DNA of 64,000 nucleotides. Source: Semisulcospira habei. Its lineage: Eukaryota; Mollusca; Gastropoda; Semisulcospiridae. Positions 22,216 through 34,400 of the stretch are shown here, one piece after another; position 1 is the stretch's first letter, and each line of letters starts with the position of its first letter. The translations under genes were made by a program, and so were the position numbers. The stretch lies in NCBI GenBank assembly GCA_036245525.1, contig BTPG01000007.1, forward strand, positions 165,130,976 through 165,194,975, given 5' to 3'. Under the pieces are notes generated by a model that was not told the origin of the DNA, made no database searches, and worked only from the letters and a program-made list of their open reading frames with translations.

Positions 22216-22538
22216 CCTTGTGACCACAGCCACGGTGACCAAATGTTCTACGACCCCATTAGTCATTTGGACTACCATTCAAGTTAAATCTACGAGGTCA
22301 AAGTTTTGTCCAGTGGCCCAAACAATTTTGTCCGTCATGTAATGTGAATTTGCATTCACCATTTGGGCTCCCAAAGTCATGACAAGAAATCTACAGGCAT
22401 TGGCAACAGGCGAGTGGTGTTGGCCCTCCCTGGTTTATGTCTACAGTACCTGTGGTCACATGTGCAAGGGGATTAGGCTGAAGTTGCTCAGAAAAGAAGA
22501 AACAAATACAGCCGACATCAGGTAAATATTTGTGAGTT

Positions 22539-22767
22539 TTAACCCATATCATACTGAGCCTAAAAGCTTCAAATTTGTACACTGCCATATACGCAAGCTA
22601 CATTATAGTACTTGCAGATAAGGACCATGGACCAATGGCTTTAGTTCAAGGGTGGTGCCAGAATAGCTTGGCACCTAGAGGCACCAAGGTATTCTGGCAC
22701 TACCCTTGAACTATTTTAGTCAAACTTATTCCATATGCTGGTGTATTCCGATTGATAAGGGTTTTAA
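22539..22767. mobile_element. Family B hairpin MITE, complete
   Basis: Left TTAACCCATATCATACTGAGCC; right GATTGATAAGGGTTTTAAG. Central hairpin GGGTGGTGCCAGAATAGCTTGGCACC with its partner. The right target copy is displaced by two T residues. Confidence 0.7.
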
Positions 22768-24406
22768 GACACTTCACATGTAAGAATGTGCTGCCTTTAA
22801 TGTTCATGTAAACAACAAAAATTTGTTTGATCCGTTTACAGATTTCCAAATGCAACAACCACATATAACATAGCAAGAAGGCAATAAAGCTGCCAATGTG
22901 GTGCTGGGTGTTTTATTCAAATGAAATTCATGTATGGAAAAAAAATCATCTCTATACATGAAACTTTATTGTTCTGGGGATGTGTGCAGGGTAGGGGTGG
23001 TTGACAGCACAGACCAACATGATCTAAAAACACAGAACAGCTTGCATTAACTTATCAACAGACCTTTGGCTGTCAGCTGCGCTTTTTGTCAAGGAGATTC
23101 CTGTAGGAGTCACTCCAACAAAACAAGAGCAATCGACAGCCATAGGGCCAAACAGTGACGAGTGTGTACTTCTTTTCTAGACACATGTATGCAACACAAC
23201 CTTGAACATAAATCTGTACAGTTTCAACAGTTGCTTACTCGATATAAGCATGTAGGACTCCCCCCCCCCCCCCCCCCCCCCCTCCCCCGATGGTAAATAT
23301 GGTCAAAGGGAAACAACTTCTGTTATTCGAGTTAAAAACCATTTGTCTATAAGAAGTTACTTCACTTTTTTGGACGGCTACTGGGGATTGCTTTTGTTTT
23401 CGAATTTACATGAGCAACTAAAAGTCTTTTCAAGCGGTTTCGCGGTTTCTATGATCCAAAATGTCGGAAAAAAGTCTGGATACAATTTGTTGGTGTATTG
23501 CAAAAAAAATATTTTGGTAAGTTCTTTTTAATTTTCGTACATAAAACTTGTATCATTAGAAAGTTGAAATAATGAGGTTTTTTACTGATATGTGTAGCAT
23601 TTTTGTGCATGAAAAACTCCAAAAAATTTTTTTTTGACAATATCCCAAAAACGTGCGTCTCCAAAGAGTTAAGACTGATCAACAAAAGAAGCTTAAATTG
23701 AGCAGGGTTGAGCCTGATTAGCTCAATGCCTTTCATATGCTAATCAGACACTACCCTTCAGCCTTCAGTCAATCAATCTATTGCAGTTTTTGCTCCCACC
23801 CCACCCAAAAAAAAAAACCAAACAAACACACAGAAATTCATGTATCAATGACAAACAGCTTAAATATTTCAAGACAAGATCTGACAAACTGATACTGAAA
23901 ACTGTGACATCACAAATCTCAATCACAATGATAACTCCCACCCTCTATACCAAAGTAAATCCCACCCTCCATACCAAAGTAAATCCCACCCTCCATACCA
24001 AAGGAACAATAAAGTAGAAGTTGTCTGATGTAGGTCAGAAAGTACATGAAGTTGACACTTTCAGTGGATTCAGCCATCAAGGTCCAACTTCAAGAGGCGT
24101 AGATTCTCATGAGCCCATGTTCATGAGAATCTATGCCTCTTGCTGGCAAAGGAACATACTGTCTGCACTGAACTTGCTTTCATGGAGCACTGCCTACTTT
24201 CTTTAACCTGATTCTGCGTTTAACCTGAACCTGCATGAATGGTCAACTTAAATGATCACCTCTTGCTGCCCTATTAAGGGAAAACTCCGCACTTTCCTGC
24301 TTTTCGCTTGGCTGTCAGTGTGTGCACACAGTCTTCGGTCCTCGCGCTATACTACAAGTCACTGCAAAACAACAGAGACCGGACATGCTTGGCAAGCTGA
24401 CCTAAA
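22768..24406. other. Repeat-bearing spacer downstream of NFATC2IP
   Basis: Holds a TTTGGCTGTCAGCTGCGC hairpin remnant (about 23070-23160), a poly(C) run (23259-23283), a degenerate family A hairpin (about 23690-23785) and three copies of a 24-bp unit TCCCACCCTCCATACCAAAG (23936-24003). No exon recognised. Confidence 0.6.
24091..24142. repeat. Small hairpin repeat, CAAGAGGC family
   Basis: CAAGAGGCGTAGATTCTCATG and CATGAGAATCTATGCCTCTTG form a nearly perfect stem with a short loop, about 52 bp in all. No target duplication found. Confidence 0.8.
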
Positions 24407-24520
24407 TTAACCCATCTAACCCCATGGGCGCATTTTCAACATTTTGGAGTCATCACCTAAAGACTATGTGCCAGCTGAAAGAGATGGATATTCCCTGCTG
24501 TAGGGCACTGAGGCTAAATG
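24407..24520. mobile_element. Family A MITE, core-deleted copy
   Basis: TTAACCCATCTAACCCCATGG on the left and CTGTAGGGCACTGAGGCTAAATG on the right, with the whole hairpin missing. Confidence 0.6.
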
Positions 24521-24539
24521 CACATACTATGGGACATAC

Positions 24540-24625
24540 CAGAAAACAGGCCAGGGAGCCGGGTAGCCAAGGTGGTAGGGCATTCGACTCAGCTTCGTGG
24601 TGGACAAAAGACATTCACATTTTAT
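24540..24625 (+). mobile_element. tRNA-like SINE head, truncated
   Basis: GGGAGCCGGGTAGCCAAGGTGGTAGGGCATTCGACTC resembles a tRNA 5' half: GTAGCCAAGGTGGT as a type-2 A box and an anticodon-arm-like stretch. No B box follows, so it is a fragment if real. Confidence 0.4.
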
Positions 24626-24714
24626 AAAAACAGGCCAGCAAACAGACCGCGACATACCCACGACCTGTAAGATAGTGTGAGTAAGACTGCTCACAAAGAC
24701 AGTGAACAGGCCCC

Positions 24715-24791
24715 AAACTAATCTGGCACTACCCTTGAATTATCAGGGTCCATCCACCCCCTGCCATAATGCATCAGAGCTAAATGGGTTA
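24715..24791. mobile_element. Family A MITE, right half
   Basis: CTAATCTGGCACTACCCTTGAATTATCA through CATCAGAGCTAAATGGGTTA is the right arm and right end of the element; the left half is absent. Confidence 0.65.
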
Positions 24792-24989
24792 CTGCTACGT
24801 GTAGCTCCTATTGTCCACAGCGCCACAATGCAGCAGCAAACTATTTTTTTCAAAGTCACTCATCACAACTGCATGTTTGCAAACCTGAATCTTTTTTCCT
24901 GAGACAAAAGAGGTAAATGTTACATGTGGAAAGTGACCGGCATAAAGTTAATTTCTGTGAAAGACTGAATCTCAGATGCCAAAGAAAAG

Positions 24990-25340
24990 ATGACTCCCAG
25001 TCATGTGACCTGTTAATTTCTGATGACCAATACAACATTGGCTCCTGGTCATATGATCAGCATAATGTTACACAGAAGAATGAATTTTCAATGACCAGTC
25101 AAATATTGCCACCTGGCTACGTGACCTCAATAACCTTAATTACAAAGAGAAGAATGAATGTGCTATGACAAATCAAATATTGGCACTTGGTCACATGACT
25201 TAAATGTACTTTGTGCATGCAGCCACCCAGTATTGTAATCAGTACCAGAGGCTAAATGTGCAAGGAAGCTAATTATAATGAATATTACATTTCAAACACA
25301 TAAATGACCAATCACATGTTGGCATGTGGTCATGTGACCT
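24990..25340. repeat. Degenerate repeat of TGGTCATGTGACC units
   Basis: TCATGTGACCTGTTAATTTC, TCATATGATCAGCATAATGTTA, CTACGTGACCTCAATAACC, TCACATGACTT and TCATGTGACCTCCATAATG recur with related flanks (ATGACCAAT-AACATTGGC-CCTGG) at roughly 50-140 bp spacing. The right-most unit overlaps the NFATC2IP stop codon. Confidence 0.6.
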
Positions 25341-25494
25341 CCATAATGTCAATCGTATCCCCGTTATCAAGATCAACGTCTGTCGGCAGAGCATCCGCCA
25401 AAAGGAGTTCACCATCAAACTTAAATCGGAACTTTTGTACGGGCTTCCGGCGAAGTCTGGCATACTCCTCCATCATTTCTTTGAAAGGAAGGTA
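25330..25494 (-). CDS. NFATC2IP: NFATC2IP exon 8, second SUMO-like domain and stop
   Basis: 165 nt with acceptor TCTCTTCCAG. Encodes YLPFKEMMEEYARLRRK, KFRFKFDGELLLADALP and DLDNGDTIDIMEVT, then TGA at 25330-25332. This is the Rad60-SLD/UBL fold with the conserved FDG and D-x-x-D-x-I-D-I end. No diGly tail, as expected for a non-conjugated SUMO-like domain. Confidence 0.9.
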   Translation of the reverse strand, partial: YLPFKEMMEEYARLRRKPVQKFRFKFDGELLLADALPTDVDLDNGDTIDIMEVT

Positions 25495-28400
25495 CTGGAA
25501 GAGAAATGGCAACAAAAAAAACAATGAACATGGGAGAATATAAAGTTTGTCTGAAATATTTGATCATGAAGTTTACAGTCACAATTTTGTTTAGAACAGA
25601 TACTTTTTAGAACCACCAATGTAGATACTGCATGTATGACTCTATTGTGCACTATCTCAAGGCTGTGTCAATAACATTTTTCAAGAACTCTTGAAAATGA
25701 GTGTATGGGAAACACTGAGAAAATGAGACTGAATAAAGTCCACAAGCTACCTATGTCTCCTTAACCCTTTTAGCCCCACGGGTGCATTTTCCAAATTTTG
25801 GAAGTGTTACTTAACGACTATGTACCACTTGCAGGAGGTGGATTGACCATGATAATTCAAGGGTAGTGCCAGATTAGCTGAAGGCGCCAAGCTAATCTGG
25901 CACTACCCTTGAATTATCATGGTCAATCAATTTCCTGCTTTAGGGGGTTCGGGCTAAAAGGGTTAAATTGATTCAGCCTCAACATACTACAGCAGGAGAC
26001 GGACTGACCTTGATCAATCACAGTCAGTGCCGATTAGCTTGCCGCCATCAGGCGCCAAGCTAATCTGACATGACCTTTGAATTATCATGGTCGATCCATC
26101 TCCTGCAACTGGTGCATAATGATACATACAAAACGTGAGAAATGTGGACTTGGGGTTAAAAGGGTTAAGGTACAGGGACAATTATTATTTCACACTAATG
26201 TATCCAAAAACCAACAAGTTATCTTTTAGGTGGTCAAGTAACCCATGGATAATCAGTTCAGTCTGCGGATGTAACTCTGCTGATCCATGCCAGCAAGAGA
26301 CATACACTCTCATGGGGCCCTGCAGCTGCAGGGGCTCATGAGAATCTATGCCTCTTGCAGATGGAACAACTGGCTAAAATTCAGATTTCTAGCATTTTCA
26401 AAAAACCAGGACTCCAGGACTGTCACATTGCATTAACATGCGCACACTTGAATTATACTTTTGGCTCAAGTACAATGTGTGGCCTACCTGGACAATAGTC
26501 AAGATCGAGGATACACGTTCATACCTTTTTCACGATCAGATGAACATTGTCTCGACTGTTCGGGCACTGCATGAGAACTTTGGCTACATCATCTGAAGAC
26601 CCCTGGTTGTCAGCGTGACCTTGATCTTCACAAGGCACCAATACATGGCACTCTATACACACACACAAAAAGACCAAAAAAACATAGGTCAACAAATCTT
26701 CTGACTATTTGTCTTCTTGTTGATCACCAATATTGTCTGTTAACCTGTTGAGTGCTGAGAAAATTTAAATACTGCTGAAACTGCAAGAGGCATAGATCCT
26801 CATGAGCTCCCGCAATTGTGGGCGCTCATGAGGATCCAGGTTCCAGCGTCGGACTTTTTTCCTGTAGAAAGTGTCACCGTTAATTCGGGCGGACCGTCAG
26901 ATACTCAGGCTCTTCCTCCCCCACGACTTTGGTATCAATTTCAGCCCACTTATCAAATTTCAAATATAAAATGATTTGAATTTCCAAAATCTTCAGTAGC
27001 TCGCTTGAGCTTGCTCTGAGCACCACGTGAATGTTCTGTGTTTATTTACAGTGTGTGAAGGAATGCGCATGATTCATGTGAGCGTGCTTGTTGGGTTCAG
27101 TTTGCAGCTGCGCTTTGAGCCGATATTCAATTGGGTAAAGTGCCTATTTAATGCGCTGATTTATTATTTATTTATTTACTAAAATGCTACCTTGGTGTAG
27201 TAAAGTCTGTTGGCACATAAAAAAGGTCGTGATAAAAACATGCCGCAAGTACATTGTGCAGAAAAATTCATTTTTCTCTAAAAGGTATTTTTTTGAAAAA
27301 TACTTACCGATGACATGACTACATGGGAATGTCTACTTCTAGGCTCAATTTTAGCCTACTTGCCCGTTGTGTGCCCACACAACCCGAGAGGCACTCGGGG
27401 AACCCCCCCAGAGGGGCCGAGAGTTATCTCCCCATACCTGCCTTACCAGATCCGGTCACGAGACCGTTCAGTCTGATACTTCGCTCGAAAGCGGCAAGCG
27501 GGGCAGGAGGGAGGGTCATCCGAGTCATGTCATCGGTAAGTATTTTTCGAAAAAATACCTTTTAGAGAAAAATGAATTTGTTTCCTCAAAAACATTACCG
27601 ATGACATGACTACATGGGAGAATTGCGAAGAGGAGGAGGGTGCCGCCCCAAACACCCCTAACAGAACAGCGCCGTTCTCCCCGTCGCACACTCCCGACAA
27701 TTTTAGCGAAGTGCATACCTACGGTGCCGGTGGCACCGGGAGGGAGTGTTGCGCCGCGGCGATGTCCGCCACCAGTGCGAGGTTTTCTCGCTGGCTAGCC
27801 AGGTCCCGGAGGTAGAAACGGGCAAAGGCCGGCTCAGTTTTTTTCAGCCCACGGCTGCCACGATGTCCTTGACAGCGCAGTTTCGATCAAACGCGACGCT
27901 TGTCGCCATAGCTCGTACCTCGTGTGCGTGAATGTGCAGCCTCTTAGCTCCCTCATGGGCTATCTCTTGATAAGCGGAGCGTATGACCCAGCGGAGCCAG
28001 GAAGAGATCGTCTGGGCTATAATGTCACGCCGTTTGGGTCTTAAGAGGTAGGAAGAGGCGTGAGCGTCCCCTGCGGACGGGCTTAGATCGCCGCAGATAG
28101 ATTTTAAGGGCGCGCACGGGATCCTGTAGCCTGGTCTCCTGGGACCGGGGTCGGTCTCTCAGCGGCCTAATGGTGATCACCTGAGGCGGAGTTAAAGGAG
28201 ACCTGTTCTTCACCAGAAAGGCCGGGTCCGTGAGCAGCTGGACGGAGCCGTCTGTTCGGAACTGCAGACAGGAAGGGCGTGCCGAAAGCGCATGTAGCTC
28301 GCTCACACGCGAAGCGGTAGCAAGTGCCAGCATGAAACAAGTCTTGCTTGTCAGGTCCGCGAACTGGGCCAAAGGTAATGGTTCGAAGCGGGCGGAGTTC

Positions 28401-31400
28401 AACCACGTGAGCACCCAGGGTAGGTCCCAGCGAGGAATGAGCGAGCGGAGTGTCGGGCGCTGGATGCCGAAGTGTCCCATAAGGTCGGCTAGGTCCTTGC
28501 AGGCGCCCGGATCGGGTCGTCCCAGGTGACGATATGAGTCCGCAATCATAGACAGGTAACCGGGAACCGTGATGGGGGCTAGGCCTTGGTCTCAGAAGAG
28601 CCAGAGAAAGAAGTCCGCCAGCTGAGGATGAGTCAGATCCGTGGGCGTAAGGCCGTGATCGGTGCACCAGGAACAGAGGACTCGCCACTTTCCCTCGTAG
28701 ACTCGCAGGGTCGACGGTCTACGGGCCGCAGCGATCGCCTCCCTTGCTGTACCCGAGTAGCCTCTAGGTCCGAGGGCTTGCCGCACAACCTCCAGGCGTG
28801 AAGGAGGCGTCGCTCCAGGCAGGGGTGGAACAGCGGCTGGCGCGGTTGCTTGAGCATGGTCCGCGGGGTGGGCAGCAGCAGGGGCGGATGCGTGGCGAAG
28901 CTGAGCAGGTCGGTGGTCCAGGAGCGGTTCCAAGCGAACGGCGCGACCAACAGGAGGATCGCCGAACAGCCCCGAAGCTTGAGGAGGACTCTGGGAAAGA
29001 GGACGGTAGGGGGTAGGCATATGTCACAAGGCCGTCCCAGGGAATGGAGAGCGCATCGACAGCCCAGGCAAGGGGGTCGGGAATCGGGGAGATGAAGAGG
29101 GGAAGCTGGTGGTTCCACCTCGTGGCGAACAAGTCGACCTGGGGAGTCTCCCTTCTAGCGGGCGCGGATCATCCGGAAGATGTCCTGTCGCAGGGTCCAT
29201 TCCGTGTGTAGGAGCTGGCCGCGGCGCGACCGAGAGTCGGCCAAGACATTTAGGCGTCCGGGAACGTGCCGGGCTCGAAGGATCATGTTCCGGTCCTCGC
29301 ACCAGCGCATCATCCTGTAGAGGAGCATACACAGGTCGGGGAAGTGTGTGCCACCTTGCTTCTGGGTGTAAGCGACCACCGTCGTGTTGTCCGAAAGCAC
29401 GAGAAGTTCCTGGTGTCTGAGGAGGTCCTCCCAGACGTGAAGGGCTTGCCAGACGGCCTGCATCTCCAGCTAGTTGATGTGGATGTGCGCCAAGTCTGAG
29501 GGCCAGGGGCCCGACGTCGCGGGGAACCGCGGTAGGAGATGGGCTAAGGGAACTCCCGACGCTACCCACATAGGGTCGGTCCACCGACGAAGGTGCGGAC
29601 GGAGCATCTGGGACACTGGAACCGCGGCCGTCAAGTCTCCGGAAGACGGGCGCCAATGGAGAAGAAGATGCAGTTGAATTGGCTGGGAGTAGAGACGCCC
29701 TAGTGGGATAAGATCCGCTGCGGCGTTCGGCAAGCCCAGCAACTGAAGCCAGACTCTGGCGGGGGCTGCATCCTCCCGAACTAACTGGTTGGCTAGATCC
29801 GCAATCTTCTTGATCCGGGGCGCCGGAAGGCGTACCGTGTTGAGGTTGGTAGCGAATTCCATACCCAGATGCACAAACCGGCGGGCGGGAGAGAGATCCG
29901 ACTTGCCATCGTTTACTAGGAAGCCCCAGGTGCGCCAGGAGGTGCAGGAGAGCATCTCTGTCCGTGGCTAGCGGGGTCTCCGATTGGTTGCGCAACAGGA
30001 GGTCGTCCAGGTAGTTCGACGTCGGACTGGGGGAGGACTGTCGGGCTAAGGCGACTACGGCGTCCATCAGCCGAGTGAAGACCCAGGGGCTGAGGTTGAG
30101 TCCGAACGGTAATCCTACTGAAGGCGCCCGAGCGGTGCGCGCTAGTGTCCTGAACTGAAAGTGGAACGGCAGGAGTCGGGGGCGCGACCGGGTCGCACAA
30201 GCTAGGGCTGACGTCTCTCCTGGCCAGACTCAGTGAGTAGGGCGCTACGCCAGCGTACAGATCCTCGGAAGGATCAGCGGGCTTAACGGGGAGAGATGGG
30301 AGAGGAAGGCCAGTCACGTGGGACGGCACATGGCGGACTGCTGCAGGCCGGGCTCAGTGAGGCGGGCGCTCTGCCGGCAAACAGACCCTCCGGAAGGGTC
30401 AGCGGGCGTGGCAGCAGTGGCAGTCCTCTGATTAGCCAGCAAGTGAACTGAAAGTGGAACAGTGGGAGTCGGGGCGCGACCGTGTCGCGCAAGCTAAAGC
30501 TGACCCCTCTCTTGGCCAGACTCCGAGAGCAGGGCGCTAGCCGCTTTCCCTCAAGCGGCGGCGCTCAGCGGGTCGCTGGGAATCTCGGTCCAGAGAGGGG
30601 CACGACGTAAGGGCGGCGGGACATCGCAAAGAACGATCCACCGACCCGTAGAGACGGCGTCGCAAATCCAGGGGTCGTCGCCAAAGAGTGTGAGCCAATT
30701 TCTGCGGAAATCGGCTAACCGCCCGCCGACCGGAGACCCCGAGGGTCGGCGGGGCAAGGCGGCAGGGAATCACGTGGGCCGCCCGCGACCCTGTCTCCTG
30801 CCGGACGGGTCCACACGGGGCACGACGTCTGAGGGTCCGGACCGGCCAAGGCGGGTGCCTGCACGGGCGCCGAGGCGGGGCCGAGGGGTAGCGGGTCTAG
30901 CAGACCGTGAGGTGCGACCCCTAGCCTGGCGGGCGGGCGGAAGCGGCGTGGAGGGGGGGCACTGCTGGGCCAGCAGCGGGTTGGAATCCGCACAGCGGAC
31001 CAGGTGTCGCCGAACAGCAAGGGCCCACCCAAGGGGGCACGGCGAAGTTGCGCTCGCAGGTCCGGCGGCAACGTACTGCAGGCGCGGAGCAGGGCATCTC
31101 GACGCATCAGGTCGCAGTTGGCCGAAGCAGCCATCGCGTTGACCGACGAGTGGTAGGCGGCGCGGTTGGCGGTCTCCGCGAGGACCAGCAGGTCTCCTAG
31201 GAGGGGAGAGATGGAAGGATGCCAGGATTCCTCCACCCGACGGACCAAGGCTTGAGTGAGGAGCTCCAAAACACCAGAGCAGGCTAAGGAGTTTCGGACC
31301 AAGGCCGCCGTCCTGTCCAGGCCCCGCGGGAGGGACCGCCGCAGCAGAGTCGGACCGCCGGCTAGCGACACGGCCGAAGGGTCCAGCGCAGGCAGAGTGA

Positions 31401-34400
31401 TGGAGAAGGCCTGTGAATGGCCAGCATACCAGTCGCGCCGAAACGACATGTCTAAATCCGCGGGCCAGCGACGGTCGGAGAAGAAGACTGGCTCCTGGGA
31501 CGTGGCCAGCTGCAGGTGCGACGAAAAGACGTCTCGAAGGTCCTTAAAACCAGGCGGTTGGGGAAGCGACTTGAACTTCTTGACCTGCCTCTCTGCGTCA
31601 ACGAAGGCGGCGACCTTCCTCTTCAGCGGTGGGGAAGCTGGGCAGGCGTCCGCCGGCAGCGTCGCGGCCACGATCCTAGCGGCTTCATCCAGAGCTAAAA
31701 GCGTCTCTAACCGGGAAGAAGATGGGAGCGCCGAGGGGTCAGCCTCCTCAAGGGCCGCGGGCGAGGTCAAGCGACCCCCCTCGTCCAACAGAGCCGAGAC
31801 GGAGTCTTCGGGCAGCAAGCTGAGCGCGTCGTCCTCTAGGGGGCGTCGAGCGGGCACCGGAACCACCACCGACCGCAGCGAGGTCAAAGGAGAGCGCTGA
31901 ACCTCCGGCGTAGACAGGGAACGCAAAGGCAGCGGGGAGCGCGGCGGTAAGCGAGGAGGCGACCGGGAGCGGGACCGAGGACGAGACCTCTCCAAGACGC
32001 GGGAGCGAGGACTGGAAGGAGCCCGGCGAGCACGCGGCGAGGAGTCCCGACGACGCGAGGAGGGTCGACGAGGGCGGTGACGCAATGAAGGCGACGCCCG
32101 GCGCGGATCAGAGCGCGAAGGCGCCCGAGGGGAAGCAGGGCGGCGAGGAACCCGCTGACGGCGCTCGCGAGGCAAGCGAGAGCGTCGAGTGTCTGGAGGA
32201 GGAACGGTGAGGATCAGGGTCGCGGCTGCGTCGCGCAGGACGGTGCTGACGTCTCTCCGGGCCATACTCCGGAAGTAGGCCACTGTGCCGGCAAGGCGAT
32301 CCTCCGGAAGGATCAGCGGGCTTGTTGCGGGGAGAGTGGTGAGGACGGCTCGTCAACGAAGGACGGCTCAAGGCCGACTGCTGCTGGCCACTCTCAGTGA
32401 GACGGGCGCTAAGCCGGCAAACGGACCCTCCGGAAGGGTCAGCGAGCGTGGCAGCAGTGGCGGTCCTGTGGTCAGCCAAGGAACGCGAACCCCGACGAGA
32501 TGACCGTTTCCGTGCGGGAGTGGTCAGAGGAAACAGCAAGGGCGGCCAACGTCTCAACGGGCGCCGGACGCTCGTTAGCCGGGCGGGAACGCTCTCGGCG
32601 GTAGAAGGACCAAAGGTCCGCCCACAGAACCTCAGGCCAGGCCGCACAAAGCTTACACCTGCGGCCGAGGAGCAACCCGAACACGGTAGGCAGACCGAGT
32701 GGGTGTCTGTCGGCCACTTAAAGCAGACCTGTTTACCCCCTGGGTGCAGTCAGTGTATTTTCAACTGCCTAATAGTGTGCATTTATTCACAAGCCAGGGA
32801 GTTGTCAGTTTCTCCAAAAAGTGTATCTTGTGTATACACGTGTTTTATGTATGTGTACCCCAAAGCAAAATTGTGTACTTTAATACACCAAATGTGAATG
32901 GTAAACAGGTCTGTTAAAGTCACCGCACCGGGAGCACAACCAGCATAATGGCTAAGCGCAGGCGGGCTCCCGGTGAAAGCGTAATGGGGAACTCTCGGAG
33001 GGCTAAAGGGCCTTTAAACGGGCTAACACACCAGGAGCCCAAGGCCCACGTATAAAACGGGCGTTAGACGGCAAAAGCCGACCGTGAGCTAATCAGGCAC
33101 TACGCACTGAAACCACAAAGAAAGAAAGCAGGGAAGCACCCAACAGTCAGCCGGCTCTCAGCCCGAGGGCCGGCCGAGGGAACTACCGCTACCTTACCTC
33201 TGCAACGAAGGGAAGGGGGAAAGGGCAGGCAAACCGCCGTCCACCGAAGCAGAAAGAATCCCCGCAAGCAGCCCAACGAAGCAAGAAGAGAAGGCAGGGT
33301 AGAAGGCAGGGTAGAAGTGGGCGCAGAGCACACGAAGTCGGGAACGAGCGTCGGTAGGCAGAAGACCGGTCGAGGCAGCGAGAGCGCGGGCCAGACACGT
33401 CTTCTCTCCACGAGCGAAGTAGAAAGACTGAACGGTCTCGTGACCGGATCTGGTAAGGCGGGTATGGGGAGATAACTCTCGGCCCCTCTGGGGGGGTTCC
33501 CCGAGTGCCTCTCGGGTTGTGTGGGCACACAACGGGCAAGTAGGCTAAAATTGAGCCTAGAAGTAGACATTCCCCATGTAGTCATGTGATCGGTAATGTT
33601 TTTGAGGAAACAACTGTACAACCATTTGCTGCTAATGAGCATTTTGCACATCTCGAATCATGTAAATCATGCTGTAACACATGAATGCACAGGAGAACAT
33701 TATATTGACTCCATCCCATTTTCCAAAGTCTCAACAGCCTTGATAATGGTTGAAAAGAAAAAGGATGGAAAAGGAATCCATAAAAAGGCTGCAATCCACT
33801 TGCCAATAATATCAGCCACATGCAGTTTTATGGAGACTGGAGTGTCCACTGGAGAGAGGCGAGTGTCGTGAAGGTACAAGCCGATGTGCTCTTTATCGAC
33901 CTCTAGAAGTTCCGCCATCTGTATCTGCAGTTTGTAAAACAGCTCCGACTGCAAGGACAGAAATCAAATTGTAACCACTTGACTACCAGGGTAAGGCAGA
34001 TGTCATATTCAATTAACCTGTTTACTGTTATCATAAAACATTTACATTAACTGTTTTACTGATGATCGCCTTGAGATGGCCTTAGTTGCCTGCTCGGTGT
34101 TAAACCCAAATAACTAACTAACTGATGTTTTACTGTTGAGACATGGTGATCACCAACGAAGGGCAAGAGGTATAGACCCTCATGAGCCCCCGCATTCACG
34201 GGGGCTCATGAGGATCTATACCTCTTGTTGGTGATGTCTGATATAATAATAATAATGAGTACTTGTATAGCGCCTAATCTCAGATTAAAGCTCTAGGCGC
34301 TTAACAAAAAATAATTGTACAAAAATAACTAATTACAACACACCCAAAAAAATTTTTTTTTACATAAAGTACTAAAACAAAATACAACGGCTCTCTGTAA

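Larger units (their letters stand above)
27265..33613 (-). mobile_element. DIRS-like tyrosine-recombinase retroelement, complete but decayed
   Basis: 6.35-kb element on the minus strand inside NFATC2IP intron 6. Gene order from its 5' end (right): Gag-like protein, reverse transcriptase, RNase H, a post-RNase H domain, tyrosine recombinase. This is the DIRS layout, with no DDE integrase or protease recognised. It has inverted terminal repeats and an internal complementary region (separate entries). Coding regions carry several stops and frameshifts and part of the RT is missing, so it cannot encode its own mobility. It stands out from its surroundings by high GC content. A related element begins at about 60772. 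Confidence 0.85.

Noticed and set aside
32699..32917. Plus-strand small protein in the DIRS 5' leader
   Set aside because: No conservation with the second element and opposite strand to the DIRS genes.
33700..33803. Extension of the SUMO-like exon to the stop at 33700
   Set aside because: The added residues (hydrophobic, FFFST) do not match the family, while a GC donor at 33798-33803 joins exon 7 in phase.
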